Below are positions 1-9,437 of a DNA stretch of 64,000 nucleotides, in pieces. The position numbers and the translations under genes were made by a program. This stretch comes from Mesorhizobium sp. B2-8-5. Lineage in GTDB: Bacteria > Pseudomonadota > Alphaproteobacteria > Rhizobiales > Rhizobiaceae. Position 1 is the first letter of the stretch. Each line of letters begins with the position of its first letter. Below the pieces are notes generated by a model, which did no database searches, had not been told where the DNA came from, and worked only from the letters and a program-made list of their open reading frames with translations. Location of the stretch: contig NZ_CP083951.1 in the NCBI RefSeq assembly GCF_006440675.2, forward strand, positions 2,203,501 through 2,267,500, written 5' to 3'.

Positions 1-31
1 GATTTAGCAGCACCAAGAAAGGACGAGCCAA

Positions 32-280
32 ATGAGCACGCAACTCTCTCTTACCTCAAGATTCTACCAGTCTTTCTGGAGCGAACAGCGGACGTGGACG
101 ACTGGACCGGCATCGGTCTTGGCGAGACTCATCGCCCTGCGCGGCCTCTGGCGCGAGCGCATATACTATCGCGAGGAGCTGAAGCGACTGGCGGAAGATG
201 GGCCTCAAAGGGTCGACGACGTCGGTCTCACCCTGGCTGCCGTCGAGGCGGAACTGCAAAAGCCGTTCTGGGAGGCGTGA
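32..280 (+). CDS. DUF1127 family small protein
   Basis: An 82-residue protein that fits the DUF1127 (YjiS-like) family of small alphaproteobacterial proteins. The conserved part is the C-terminal half: a tryptophan/arginine-rich stretch around residues 40-50, then VDDVGLTL and the closing KPFW, which are the family hallmarks. The first 35 residues are not conserved. The sequence AAAGGA lies upstream of the ATG at usual spacing. Members of this family are often stress-related or RNA-binding, but nothing here fixes a role. The gene stands alone, followed by a hairpin. Confidence 0.75.
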   Translation: MSTQLSLTSRFYQSFWSEQRTWTTGPASVLARLIALRGLWRERIYYREELKRLAEDGPQRVDDVGLTLAAVEAELQKPFWEA

Positions 281-385
281 CTTGCATTCATAGTTTGAAC
301 TAGTATCTCCCTGACTGTCGAAGCGCTTGCGGGCTTCAAATTCGGGGTGCCGCACTCGAACTGTAATCATTGCCGCTCAAAATGA

Positions 386-404
386 GCCGCTGAGCAGCGG
401 CTTT
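386..404 (+). terminator. Candidate hairpin terminator after DUF1127 gene
   Basis: GCCGCT and AGCGGC pair perfectly around a GAGC loop and are followed by TTTC, so a weak intrinsic terminator is plausible. The rest of the gap from 281 to 583 shows no gene. Confidence 0.35.
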
Positions 405-583
405 CGGGGAAGTGCGGGGGGCTTGGGAAGGTCCGGGATGGCGGTCGATAGCGGCCATTTGGCTTGCATAGGCTAACGTCTGCTCCGCTATTATCGTCAC
501 AGCAGAAGGGCCAGTCCGCACGCGACCCCGCCGCAGTCAGCTCCATCTAGTTACCCCTCCCGCCCAATCAAGGCCGAGTAGAA

Positions 584-895
584 ATGAGATGGGTTACTCA
601 TCACCATGATGCTGCGGCTCGTGGCCGTGCCGCCTGGAATGCGGGAAAGACCGTCGGAACGAAACGCCCTTTGACGCAGAAACAAATATGGGCAACCCGC
701 TTCTTCTTGGATCGAGACGGGAGGATTGCGACGCATTCTCTGCGCAGAACACAGGCTGCAATGATCTACAAGGCGACGGGCAATGTGCGTGCCATTCAGA
801 TCCTGCTCGGGCATACCAAGATCGAGAATACAGTGCGGTATTTGGGCGTCTATATCGAAGACGCTTTGCTCTTAGCAGAACGAACTGGAATCTGA
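584..895 (+). pseudogene. Tyrosine recombinase/integrase, internally deleted
   Basis: A 103-residue open frame that joins the two ends of a short (about 210-residue) rhizobial tyrosine recombinase. Residues 18-48 (WNAGKTVGTKRPL and following) match the N-terminal arm. From residue 50, THSLRRT, ILLGHTKIE and NTVRYLGV match the C-terminal catalytic core, including the HxxR pair, the second histidine and the nucleophile tyrosine. The central part, which carries the first catalytic arginine, is missing in frame. The loss is roughly 110-120 residues judged from the family. The product should not recombine DNA. It could be a scar of an element that once integrated here. Confidence 0.75.
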
Positions 896-1310
896 TGCCG
901 TAGGGGGGCATCCGTGTACGCGGATGACCTCTTCGCTCGACGGCATTGTTGTGCTGCGAGTTCGGGCTGGGGAAACGGGCTGCCAGGTTTCGTAATGTCT
1001 TCGCGATCCTGACGGACTTGGCCATAGTCGTGTCAGGTGTGGTCAAGAGCTACGAAGTCAACGCATAGCAGTAATAAAAGAACAGAGATGTTTGGGCCAA
1101 ATGAATGAAAACTCTGATCCAGAACATTGATTGTGGCGGCTTCTAGATGGTCTATTTCTTGGTAAAAGGCCGCGAATTCCAATTTTATTGAGTGTTTTCG
1201 CTATCATTAGGTATATGAATATCAACCATTAAAAGGGTTGGATTGACAAAATCCACACCATAGCTGGTTGTCAGCAGTACTGACTTGAATTCGTATCACG
1301 GTGGCATGGG
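896..1310. other. No gene seen
   Basis: No convincing coding frame. A short hairpin (CATCCG/CGGATG, 910-927) follows the recombinase remnant, and 1130-1290 is more AT-rich than its surroundings. Confidence 0.4.
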
Positions 1311-1430
1311 ATGGTGGGCGGGGAACCGGACGACGTGCGGGTGAAATCTGCCGGCACCGAGTGGGTAGTCCGCGCCGTCGAAAAGGGGACCGCAACCATT
1401 CACCTATTCATCAACAAATTCAGAGACTAG
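1311..1430 (+). pseudogene. Short coding-like remnant, unassigned
   Basis: A 39-residue frame starting at ATG 1311 with natural-looking amino-acid composition (for example SAGTEWVVRAVEKGTATIH) and a TAG stop. It is too short to assign. It lies just upstream of the broken TadG-like gene and may be debris of the same or a neighbouring gene. Confidence 0.2.
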
Positions 1431-1592
1431 TCTTCATTTTAGTTTATCGAACTTTCTCATATGGTCTGTATCCCAAAATATTTGCCCTGCGCGTCTCCCG
1501 CCACCATACCCCCCTCCCTTGTGAACATCACGCAGCAACGTGGCCGAGCAGTCGGCCTCGACTTTACGAATGGTCGAGCCGATTAGTACCCA

Positions 1593-2659
1593 TTGTCAAT
1601 CGGTGGCTTCAGCACGACGGTCAGCGAAGAAGATCGGCAAGTCTCGATGACGCTCACTCAGGATCACTATGGCTATTTCCTGATTGGCTACTTCACCGGA
1701 AGCCCACAGATCTCGGTGAAGTCGGTTGCAAAGCAGACCGGACAGGAAACCATCTGCATCATCGCCCAGGATCCCAAGGGCGCCGGTGTGCTCAAAATCG
1801 AGGGGAACGCCAAGGTTACTGCCAACGGCTGCTCGGCCTATTCCGGCTCCTATGACAACAAGGGGCTCTCGGTCAAAGACAATTCGACCCTCATGACGAA
1901 GGTCACCTGCACGGTAGGAGGTTACGAAGGTTCCTCGAGGAACTACTCGCCAGCTCCAATCACTGACTGTCCCTGGATTTCTGACCCGCTTGCGGCACGG
2001 GCGCAGGAGGTGGACCAAACCTTGCCGAACGGCTGCGACTTTCATAAAACCGAAATCAAGAATGCTCAAGCAACGCTGACGCCGGGAACCTACTGCCAGG
2101 GTCTGAAGATTTCCGGAGGTGCAAAGGTTACGTTTTCACCGGGGCTGTACATCATTCGCAATGGCCAATTCAGCGTGGACGGAAAGTCGTCGATCAGCGG
2201 CGAGCAGGTGGCCTTCATCTTCATGGGAGAGCAGGCCACGTTGAACTTCGCTCATGACTCGAGCGTATCTCTATCGGCTCCTGAAAGGGGATCATGTCCG
2301 GAATCGTGCTCTACGCCCAGCCAGTCGGCATGAAGATCTGCGACTTCAAAATCCAAAGCAGGGACGCCGGTCGGATTATCGGTACAGTCTACCTTCCTAA
2401 TGACAACCTCACAGTCGGAGGTGATAAGGATGGGGATGGCTTGTGCGACACTGACGAAACGATGACACTTTCGCAGCCTGTAGCGGAGCAGTGCCTTTCA
2501 GATGTTGGAACCGTCTCCGCCTGGACCGCGATCGTGACCTACAAATTGCACGTGACTGCTGGTGCTACCCTCGTGATCAACTCGAACTACTCGGCATCGA
2601 AAATACCGGCACCGGACGGCATTGGCCCTAACAGTGCGCGAATTGTGCTGGCGCAGTAA
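1593..2659 (+). pseudogene. TadG-like pilus-assembly protein, frameshifted
   Basis: Two consecutive frames (1593-2333 and 2294-2659) together read as the body of a TadG-family protein. The visible features are the cysteine-rich glycine/serine segments, CIIAQDPKGAG, LTPGTYCQGLKISGGAKVTF, PGLYIIRNG, LSAPERG and then, in the next frame, SGIVLYAQP. One extra G in the GGGG run at 2287-2290 would restore a continuous reading ERG-IMSGIVLYAQ, so a one-base deletion is the simplest cause. The N-terminal membrane anchor is absent; a fragment like AVGLDFTNG near 1535-1570 ends in a stop. Intact family members belong to Tad/Flp pilus clusters, but no other tad gene is present here. Confidence 0.6.
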
Positions 2660-2919
2660 CGGTGCGGTCCATTTTGTGAATCGAGCCAAGCGGATCGCGC
2701 CGGTCGACGTTGGGCAGTGCTGACGTCCGGCGTCCAGTCGCGGTCGGCCCCTTTCGTGCATAGTCTCCGAGCGGCGAGGCCACCCCTGGTCAAACCTCAG
2801 TTCCCCTCCTAAGACAGTGCGAGCCTGACTTATTCAGCTTTTCGCCGCAATGCGCGCGAGATCGGCACAGTGATCTGTTAAGGTCAGCTCGAATTCGCCC
2901 GGCAAGCCTTGAATGGGCG

Positions 2920-3051
2920 TCAAATAAGCCCGGTCATATGGATCAGACGCAAGATCCGCGTGCCGATAGCCAGGACGAATTCACCACCATTGGCGGCCAG
3001 GTCCCAGCCGAAAAATGCCGCCCAGCAGGAGAGCAGAATAGTAAAGCGCAT
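2920..3051 (-). CDS. Possible 43-residue hydrophobic protein
   Basis: ATG at 3051 opens a 43-residue frame beginning MRFTILLSCWAAFFGW, which would be one short hydrophobic segment, and closing with a TGA. The composition looks natural, but there is no clear ribosome site and no family assignment. An overlapping minus-strand frame at 2834-2980 (ending HCADLARIAAKS) looks equally coding-like, so this stretch may instead hold decayed gene pieces. The flank from 2660 to 2833 shows nothing. Confidence 0.25.
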   Translation of the reverse strand: MRFTILLSCWAAFFGWDLAANGGEFVLAIGTRILRLIHMTGLI

Positions 3052-3479
3052 TAGACTATTCTAAAATACAGTAATTGATGGATCGTTAAGGTATGGAGAG
3101 CCCGGCTCGCGGCATCGAGAAGAGCCTCAATTGCAAGATGGGCGGACCGGGCCGCTTCGTAGTTCGGGTACGGAGGCGCACCGCCACACTTGCCGGGAAG
3201 ATCCCGCCCTTCAATTTGCACAAATCCGATAACACGGGGATACCGCTGCAGGAGTGTTCCGCTTTGAGGGGGACTGGCTTCTTTCGGACGAGTAATCGTA
3301 GCTGCGGACGTTCAGCTCCGCCTGAGGCTGTGAATTGCATGAAGCATCGTCAACGGGGTTGCAACGAGACATTCGGTGTCGCGCGCAATTCATGTCGGTT
3401 ACATAAATCCGTTGCGACGGTCTCGTACATGATGGGGACGGCTTTGTTTGAAGCCGTCCCTGGAAAAAAGGATGGAAAA
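3052..3479. other. Gap upstream of phasin with a startless minus-strand frame
   Basis: On the minus strand about 85 codons stay open from about 3310 to 3051. They contain the natural-looking stretches YPRVIGFVQIEGRDLPG and ARSAHLAIEALLDAA, but there is no start codon. A long plus-strand frame that runs into the phasin from 3093 has arginine- and cysteine-rich composition and is not believed. The gap therefore probably holds gene debris plus the phasin promoter. Confidence 0.25.
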
Positions 3480-3941
3480 ATGTCGAAGCTCCCCGGCAAG
3501 ACCGAAACGATCGAAGACGTCGAATCCCCCACCTTCGACCCGTCCAAAGCTACCGAGCAAGTTCGAGCTGTTGTCGACCAGGGCGTTGAGCAGTCGAAGC
3601 AAGCGTTTTCCAAACTGAGTTCGGACGCCGAAACAACACAAAAGGCTCTTGAGTCGACCTTTGAGGTGGCCAAGACCACCGGCAACGAGGTGTCCCTGAA
3701 GATGATTACGGCTCTGAGGGACAATGCCGAAGCCGGCTTCACACACCTTGAGGCGCTGGTTGCCGCGAAGTCGCTGTCCGAGTGCATCGAATTGCAGACC
3801 GCTTTCCTTCACAAGCAGATCGAAAAATCGGCCGAGCAGGCCAGAGACCTCCAGGCCGTGATGATGAGGGTTAGCGAGGACATGTCCATGCCGATCAAGA
3901 ATGCCTTTGAGAAGGCTTTGAAGGAACGCAAGGCTGCCTGA
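3480..3941 (+). CDS. Phasin family protein
   Basis: A 153-residue protein of the phasin_2 type, which coats polyhydroxyalkanoate granules. It is almost wholly helical and charged. The central part VDQGVEQSKQAFSKLSS and the later SLSECIELQTAFLHKQIE are family signatures, and the C-terminus is lysine-rich. The ATG at 3480 is chosen because AAGGAT sits about 7 bases upstream; the in-frame extension upstream is not protein-like. It stands alone with no polymer synthase nearby, as is common in rhizobia, and would act in the cytoplasm at the granule surface. Confidence 0.85.
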   Translation: MSKLPGKTETIEDVESPTFDPSKATEQVRAVVDQGVEQSKQAFSKLSSDAETTQKALESTFEVAKTTGNEVSLKMITALRDNAEAGFTHLEALVAAKSLSECIELQTAFLHKQIEKSAEQARDLQAVMMRVSEDMSMPIKNAFEKALKERKAA

Positions 3942-4135
3942 TTGCCTCAGACATCCGAGACCGAAGGTCGTGCCTAGTCTCTGGGCCCATTCCGCCGGTC
4001 TTCTTCCATTTGGTCGGACGGCTTTTGTCCGCCCGACCGCTTCGGCGTGCTATCGCTGGTTTCGAGGTTTCTCAGCCCGTGTCAGCAATAAGTTGCAGAG
4101 TGATCGGCAATCATTGGGACGCAAGGCTCGCCTCA

Positions 4136-4369
4136 CTAAGCCTCGCCGCTCACTCGCCCTGCGATGGCGAATGCCTGTAGGTTTTTGACCTTTCCGTGGT
4201 CCTGGTCAGCGTTAGCGATAATCGAGAAGAACGCCGCGCGGACGATGTCTTTCTTTGACGCGTCCGGGTGTTCCTTCCTTGCCGCCTTCAACAGTTGTTT
4301 CGGCGTCATATCTGGCGTCACAATCCGCATCAGAGTGTCGCTGATCGACTGTAATTCCGTTGCATCCAT
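4136..4369 (-). CDS. Hypothetical protein, 77 residues
   Basis: Starts MDATELQSISDTLMRIV and carries a lysine-rich helical middle (TPKQLLKAARKEHPDASKK), then RAAFFSIIANAD. The start at 4369 is preferred over one 24 codons upstream because GGACGGAG precedes it at good spacing. No family is recognised with confidence. It is followed by a second small minus-strand gene on the far side of a 209-base gap. A small cytoplasmic protein is likely. Confidence 0.5.
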   Translation of the reverse strand: MDATELQSISDTLMRIVTPDMTPKQLLKAARKEHPDASKKDIVRAAFFSIIANADQDHGKVKNLQAFAIAGRVSGEA

Positions 4370-4578
4370 TGGGAAACTCCGTCCCTGGCTCCCCACCAAC
4401 AACTTTTGCAGAGCGCCATTGTTAGCTGAAACTAAATTCACGTTACAATGGGAGACGAGCCAGCGCGCGTCCCGGCTGCGTCGGCTGTCTCATAAGGGCG
4501 AAAGCGCTTCGCTGCAACGGCGTCAACCAGCCAGCGCGTCCCAGTGCCGCTTGGAAACGGGGAAGCCGTGCCGACAAT

Positions 4579-4758
4579 TCAGTCTTCCTTCAAGTCTTCG
4601 GCTTCGTCCCTGAGCTTGGTCCAGTCGGCACCATACTTTCGCAACAATGCGCGTGCCTGTTTCGGCGTGACGTCGGCAATTTCCGTCAGGTGCTCTACCT
4701 CCAGCTTTTGCCCCTTCGCCACGCGGCTCGCCTTCTTCTTTTTTTCTTTGGTAGCCAT
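4579..4758 (-). CDS. Small lysine-rich protein, 59 residues
   Basis: ATG at 4758 opens a frame beginning MATKEKKKKASRVAKGQK, followed by a compact helical part (TPKQARALLRKYGADWTKL) and an acidic end. AAGGA lies 8 bases upstream of the ATG. The basic head plus small helical body suggests a nucleic-acid-associated protein, but this is inference. The segment VTPKQARALLRKYG resembles the TPKQLLKAARKEH of the neighbour at 4136-4369, so the two may be related. Other frames across this span read as low-complexity sequence. Confidence 0.5.
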   Translation of the reverse strand: MATKEKKKKASRVAKGQKLEVEHLTEIADVTPKQARALLRKYGADWTKLRDEAEDLKED

Positions 4759-4955
4759 CTCCTATGTCCTTCTCTTGCATCCTCGGATGAACGAGAACTG
4801 ACAGGTGTGGTTCCGGCTCGCGTATTGTCGTCTGTCGACTTGAGGTCCGGCTACAGTTGGTCGAGGCGAGCGGTTGTTTGTGACAGCTTTATGACGCACC
4901 ATGCGAGTTGGGGTTCCCTTCGATTGTCGTGAAGTTGCGCGGCGCCGAGGACATC

Positions 4956-6407
4956 ATGCAGGAAACGGAACTGAAGCTCGAGCTTTCGCGAACGGGTGCG
5001 GGATCGCTCCTCAAGAAAAATCCGTTCGGATCCTCGCCTACCGTTCTCCAGCAAAGATCGATCTATTTCGACACCCCGGGATGGGACCTGTCCAAGCGCG
5101 GCCTGTCGCTTCGCATTCGGCAATCGGGAAATGAACGGATACAAACCGTCAAAGCCAGCGATGACGCCGCGGCCGGATCGTTCGCACGCGAGGAATGGGA
5201 GCAACCGGTCGCCGGCGATATACCGATGCTTGACGATCCGGAGATCCGAGACCTGCTCGCCGGGGCTGGCCCCAAACTCGCGCCCCTGTTCGAGGTTCAT
5301 GTCAAACGGCATCGTTGGAATGTGACGGACAGCGGCGCCACGGTCGAAGTCGCTTTGGATCTTGGCAAGGTCGTTGCAGCCGATCGCGAGGCGCCGGTCT
5401 GCGAGATCGAGTTTGAAAAGAAGGCGGGCTCACCGAGAGCGCTGTTTGCACTCGCCCGGAAAGTCGACCTGATCACGCCGGCGCATGTCGGGGTGCTGAG
5501 CAAAGCTGAACGGGGCTATCACCTGCTTGGCAGGGCACCCGGTGCTGTGAAGGCGGCTTCGACACTGCTCACCTCCGAGATGAGCGCGGCAACGGCTTTC
5601 GCGCGTATCGCCGCTGCCTGTCTCAGACAGTTTCGTCTCAATGAAAAGGTGCTGGGGTGGTCCCGCGATGCCGAGGCCCTGCACCAGGCCCGCGTGTCGC
5701 TGCGGCGGCTGCGCTCCCTTTGCTCGATCTGCAAGTCGCTGTTCCATGACAGCCGTTTCGACCACCTGCGAGAAGAATTGAAATGGCTCGCCTCGGAATT
5801 TGGCGATGCGCGCAATATCGACGTGATGATCGACCGCGCTTCGAGCGAGGCTCTTTCAAGCCGTCTTCAAAACGCGCGAGACGACGCCTATACGGCGGTC
5901 GAAGCATCGCTCTCCTCGGTGCGCGCCCGCTCCTTGATGATCGATGCTACCGAGTGGATCTCCATCAGGGACTGGCCGACCGACCAATCGGACGAAACGT
6001 TGCGCGAGCAGTCGTCAAGGGATTTCGCCTCCGGTGTATTTGAGAAATTTTGGAAAAAAGTGGCGAAGGGCGGCAAGAATCTCATCGATGCCGATGACGA
6101 GACCCGCCACAAAGTGCGCATCGCCGCAAAGAAACTGCGCTACGCTGCGGAGTTCTTCGAGCCGCTTTACAACAGCAAGGCGGAAGCCAAACGCCATCGA
6201 CGGTTCATCGACGCGATGAAGGGCCTGCAGGATCAGCTCGGTAACCTCAACGATATCGCCACCGCCCCCGATATGCTGGCAGCGCTGGAGCTTTCGGACG
6301 TGGCTGGTGCGCAGGATCTCTTCAGCGCCGACGACAAGTCCAAGCTTCTCAAAGAGGCCGCGGAAGCACACGACGCCTTTGTCAATACCAGGCGCTTCTG
6401 GCGTTGA
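4956..6407 (+). CDS. CYTH and CHAD domain protein
   Basis: A 483-residue cytoplasmic protein. Residues 1-195 form a CYTH (triphosphate tunnel metalloenzyme) domain opening with the ExExK motif in QETELKLEL and containing the usual LRIRQSG and EIEFEK strands. Residues about 215-470 form a CHAD domain, a histidine-rich helical bundle seen in LHQARVSLRRLRSL and DETRHKVRIAAKKLRYAAE. CYTH-CHAD fusions bind or hydrolyse inorganic tri- or polyphosphate. The start at 4956 is chosen because CYTH domains begin at this motif and GAGGA precedes it. It is monocistronic. Confidence 0.85.
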   Translation: MQETELKLELSRTGAGSLLKKNPFGSSPTVLQQRSIYFDTPGWDLSKRGLSLRIRQSGNERIQTVKASDDAAAGSFAREEWEQPVAGDIPMLDDPEIRDLLAGAGPKLAPLFEVHVKRHRWNVTDSGATVEVALDLGKVVAADREAPVCEIEFEKKAGSPRALFALARKVDLITPAHVGVLSKAERGYHLLGRAPGAVKAASTLLTSEMSAATAFARIAAACLRQFRLNEKVLGWSRDAEALHQARVSLRRLRSLCSICKSLFHDSRFDHLREELKWLASEFGDARNIDVMIDRASSEALSSRLQNARDDAYTAVEASLSSVRARSLMIDATEWISIRDWPTDQSDETLREQSSRDFASGVFEKFWKKVAKGGKNLIDADDETRHKVRIAAKKLRYAAEFFEPLYNSKAEAKRHRRFIDAMKGLQDQLGNLNDIATAPDMLAALELSDVAGAQDLFSADDKSKLLKEAAEAHDAFVNTRRFWR

Positions 6408-6748
6408 GGCAGCATGCGGAGGGAGTGACTCCAGCACCGATATGCCCGCCGCTGGGTTCTCAAATGCAATGCCCGCTTCTCGCGCAAACTAAGCGTATTC
6501 CCGGCAATGTCCGCTTTCGGCGAATGGAGAAGTCCACGTAATGACTGACGTTGGGCGCGTTCCTGACTTTCAGTCGGGGAAAAGCGGATAAGGCGAATGG
6601 CGGCTGACCTCAAGACGACCCACGACTACCGAGGCGTGGACGACCGCTTTGCGCCCAAAACCGGTCGTTCAGAGGTGTTTGCCGACTACCCGGAAGCGGA
6701 CATTTGCCCTTGGTGAAATCAACGTCCTCCTTGCCGGATTATCCGCGG
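6408..6748. other. No gene seen
   Basis: Intergenic, with scattered short motifs such as CCGCTTT and GCGGACATT that recur in other gaps of this window (near 9400 and 29320). It looks like decayed repeat sequence. No open frame is supported. Confidence 0.4.
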
Positions 6749-7780
6749 TCATTCGTTTTGGACCGCCCGGCGCAACGACCCGAAGCGCAAGCGGTATTGC
6801 ATCGGTGTAATACCGACCTTGCGGCGGAACAGGCGCCCGAAGAAACTCGTGTCCTCGTAGCCGACCTCATTGGCGATCGCCTCGATGGCCTCGTCGCTCG
6901 TTTCCAGCAGCCACTTGGCTTCTTCGAGCCGCAGCGCGTGAACATAGTCCAACGCCTTCATGCCCGTTGCCTTGGCGAAGCGACGCGCGAAGGAGCGTTC
7001 GGGCAAACCTGACAGGCGCGCCATGACGGCGACCGGTGCCGGATTGCGGAAATTCGATTCCGCCCATTGCTGACTTTGCTTGATCACTGCGTCGCTGGTC
7101 TGCCGCGAGCGCGCCAGCGTGGCGAAGGGCTGCTGGCCGAGGTCGTGCCATTGCAGCATGTAGACCCTCGCCACCTCGATCGCCTCACGAAGACCGACGA
7201 AGCGCGCGATCAGATACAGAGCCAGATCCTGCCAACTCGATCCGCCACCAGCCATGACGATGCGCTGCGCCTCGCCGCTCAGCACCAGCGACTGCTCCAC
7301 TTTCACCTTTACGCCGGGATAGTTGTTCGTCAGCGTGTCGACATAGCCCCAGTGGATTGTCGCCTCGCGGTTCGCGATAAGCCCGGCTTCGCCCAGCAGC
7401 ACCGCGCCTGAACAGGCGCTCGCCAGCAGCGCGCCTTCCTCATGCACGCGCTTCAGCCAGCGCGCTTCAGGGTCATACTGCCCGGCGACGCTTTCGCCCG
7501 GATTGACGAAGAAATCGGGGATGCAGACGATATCAGGACGCGGACAGTCGGCAATCGTGTGATCAGGGTGTACCCAGACGCCGTTCGCAGCGCGAAACCG
7601 GTCTGCTCCGCGCGCCACGACGTAGGGCCGCATCCGCTGGTCACCAGCCATGCCCTGCGTGATGAAGCGAAAGTCCCGCCCCGGCGAGGAGAACAGGTCG
7701 ACCATCCCATAGAGCGCCGAAGCCGTGACCTCGGGCACGGCGAGGATCGCCACATTGAACGGAGCCACCTGTTCAGGCAT
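6749..7780 (-). CDS. GlxA-type AraC family regulator
   Basis: A 343-residue regulator. Residues about 8-190 form a DJ-1/PfpI-like domain with the nucleophile-elbow sequence SACSGAVLLGEAG (Cys123). Residues about 225-325 hold the double helix-turn-helix of the AraC family, ending SFFGRLFRRKVGITPMQYR. Proteins of this build usually activate a neighbouring catabolic gene. It is transcribed away from the FAD oxidase at 7866, with 85 bases between starts, so control of that oxidase is likely. The ligand cannot be read from the sequence. Confidence 0.85.
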   Translation of the reverse strand: MPEQVAPFNVAILAVPEVTASALYGMVDLFSSPGRDFRFITQGMAGDQRMRPYVVARGADRFRAANGVWVHPDHTIADCPRPDIVCIPDFFVNPGESVAGQYDPEARWLKRVHEEGALLASACSGAVLLGEAGLIANREATIHWGYVDTLTNNYPGVKVKVEQSLVLSGEAQRIVMAGGGSSWQDLALYLIARFVGLREAIEVARVYMLQWHDLGQQPFATLARSRQTSDAVIKQSQQWAESNFRNPAPVAVMARLSGLPERSFARRFAKATGMKALDYVHALRLEEAKWLLETSDEAIEAIANEVGYEDTSFFGRLFRRKVGITPMQYRLRFGSLRRAVQNE

Positions 7781-7865
7781 GGCAGAAATGACCGTTTCGT
7801 TGCGTTTTCGACTTTAGCCGGCGCATTCGTTCCGCGCTAGCATTCTGGAAACGGAGGATGGGACG

Positions 7866-9281
7866 ATGAACGCGACGACCACGCCTTCGCTTTCGCCAGC
7901 CAGCATCGAAAACCTTCGCTCCAGAATGCGCGGCGAGGTGCTGGTTCCGACGAGCGAGGCCTACGATGCCACCCGGGTCGTTTGGAACGGCATGATCAAC
8001 CGAAGCCCAGCCCTCATCGCCCGCTGCCGGAACGCCGCCGATGTCATGGTCTCAGTAAATTTCGCGCGCGAGCACAGACTCGCCATCGCCATCCGTTCTG
8101 GCGGCCACAATGTCGCGGGTTATGCGGTCTGCGACGGCGGATTGATGATCGACATGTCGCCGATGAACGCGGTGCGCGTCGTGCCCGGCCTCGACCGCGC
8201 CATCGTCGGTGGCGGTGCGACCTGGGCGGATGTCGACGCCGCGACGACGCCTTTCGGCCGTGCCACGCCGGGGGGCCTCATCTCCGCGACCGGCGTTGCG
8301 GGCCTGACATTGTCCGGCGGCATCGGGTGGCTCCGCGGCACTCATGGCCTCTGCGTCGACAATCTCGTCGCGGCCGATGTCGTCACCGCCGAGGGCAAGC
8401 TGATCCGCGCCGACGAGACGGAAAACCGCGATCTTCTCTGGGCGCTCCGCGGCGGCGGCGGCAATTTCGGTGTCGTGGTGAGCTTCGAGTTCAAGCTGCA
8501 CCCGATCGAATCTGAGCTGATGTTCTGTGGCCCCGCCTATCCCGAGGAACGCGCGGACGAGGTCATTGCGCGCTGGCGCGACTTCATGGAAACGGCACCG
8601 GACCGGCTGAGCGGACTCGCTGAATTCTCGACGCTGACTGACGATCCTTCCCTCCCCGAGCCCGCGCGCGGCCGGCGCGTAGTGTCACTTGCGCATGTGT
8701 ATGACGGCCCGGCGGATAAAGGCGAACGGATCGTAGCGCCGCTCCGCGGTTTTGGCGAACCGCTGGTCGATTTCAGCGGCCGCATGCCCTATCGCACCAT
8801 TCAGTCACTGTACGACGCGCTGTTTCCGAAGGGGCGCGACCGCTGCTACTGGAAATCAACCTATCTCTCCCGCCTCGACGACGGCGTCATTGCGGATATC
8901 GTGCGGCAGATGGCGAAACGTCCGTCCGAGATGACCTTCGCCTCGATCTGGAAATTCGGCGGCCACGTGCAGCGCGTGCCGGAAGACGCGACCGCCTTCG
9001 GCGACCGGTCCATGCCCTACATGCTGAGCCTCGACGCGATCTGGTCGAGGGCTTCGGACGACGACGCGAATATCGGCTGGGTGCGCACCTTCTGGCAGCA
9101 CATGCAGCGACACTCGACCGGCCGGCTCTATCTCAATTTCCCAGGCCATGGCGAAGGCGCCGACCTCGTCCGCGATGCGTTTGGCCCTCAGGCTTACGGA
9201 CGTCTTCAACAGGTAAAGCGGCGCTATGATCCCGAGAACATCTTCCGGATGAACCAGAACATCGATCCTGGAGCCGCATAG
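7866..9281 (+). CDS. FAD-linked oxidase of the berberine-bridge type
   Basis: A 471-residue flavoenzyme. The FAD-binding PCMH fold occupies about residues 35-215 and contains RSGGHNVAG, whose His81 is the expected covalent flavin site, and GLTLSGGIGWLRG followed by Cys163 in HGLCVDNL. Whether that cysteine gives a second covalent bond is uncertain. The C-terminal BBE segment reads RRYDPENIFRMNQNI. GGAGG precedes the ATG. Such enzymes oxidise alcohols or sugars and pass electrons to oxygen. The substrate is unknown. It is paired divergently with the GlxA-type regulator. Confidence 0.85.
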   Translation: MNATTTPSLSPASIENLRSRMRGEVLVPTSEAYDATRVVWNGMINRSPALIARCRNAADVMVSVNFAREHRLAIAIRSGGHNVAGYAVCDGGLMIDMSPMNAVRVVPGLDRAIVGGGATWADVDAATTPFGRATPGGLISATGVAGLTLSGGIGWLRGTHGLCVDNLVAADVVTAEGKLIRADETENRDLLWALRGGGGNFGVVVSFEFKLHPIESELMFCGPAYPEERADEVIARWRDFMETAPDRLSGLAEFSTLTDDPSLPEPARGRRVVSLAHVYDGPADKGERIVAPLRGFGEPLVDFSGRMPYRTIQSLYDALFPKGRDRCYWKSTYLSRLDDGVIADIVRQMAKRPSEMTFASIWKFGGHVQRVPEDATAFGDRSMPYMLSLDAIWSRASDDDANIGWVRTFWQHMQRHSTGRLYLNFPGHGEGADLVRDAFGPQAYGRLQQVKRRYDPENIFRMNQNIDPGAA

Positions 9282-9437
9282 TGACCCTGGAGGCTGAATT
9301 TCCTCGACCGACGATCCTTCAAAACAAACTCTCCTGCGCCTTTTGGGGCTTCGATCAGCTCATCTAGCCGGAGGCCAAACGGCAGCTGTCCGCTAAACGC
9401 GCTCTGATAGCGGACCGACGGCTCTCGGCGCAAAACG

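Noticed and set aside
1301..1855. 184-residue plus-strand frame overlapping the TadG-like gene
   Set aside because: Low-complexity composition (many R, H, S, W), and the overlapping frame carries clear family motifs.
3093..3479. N-terminal extension of the phasin frame back to 3093
   Set aside because: Arginine- and cysteine-rich composition unlike a phasin, while ATG 3480 has a ribosome site and matches the family start.
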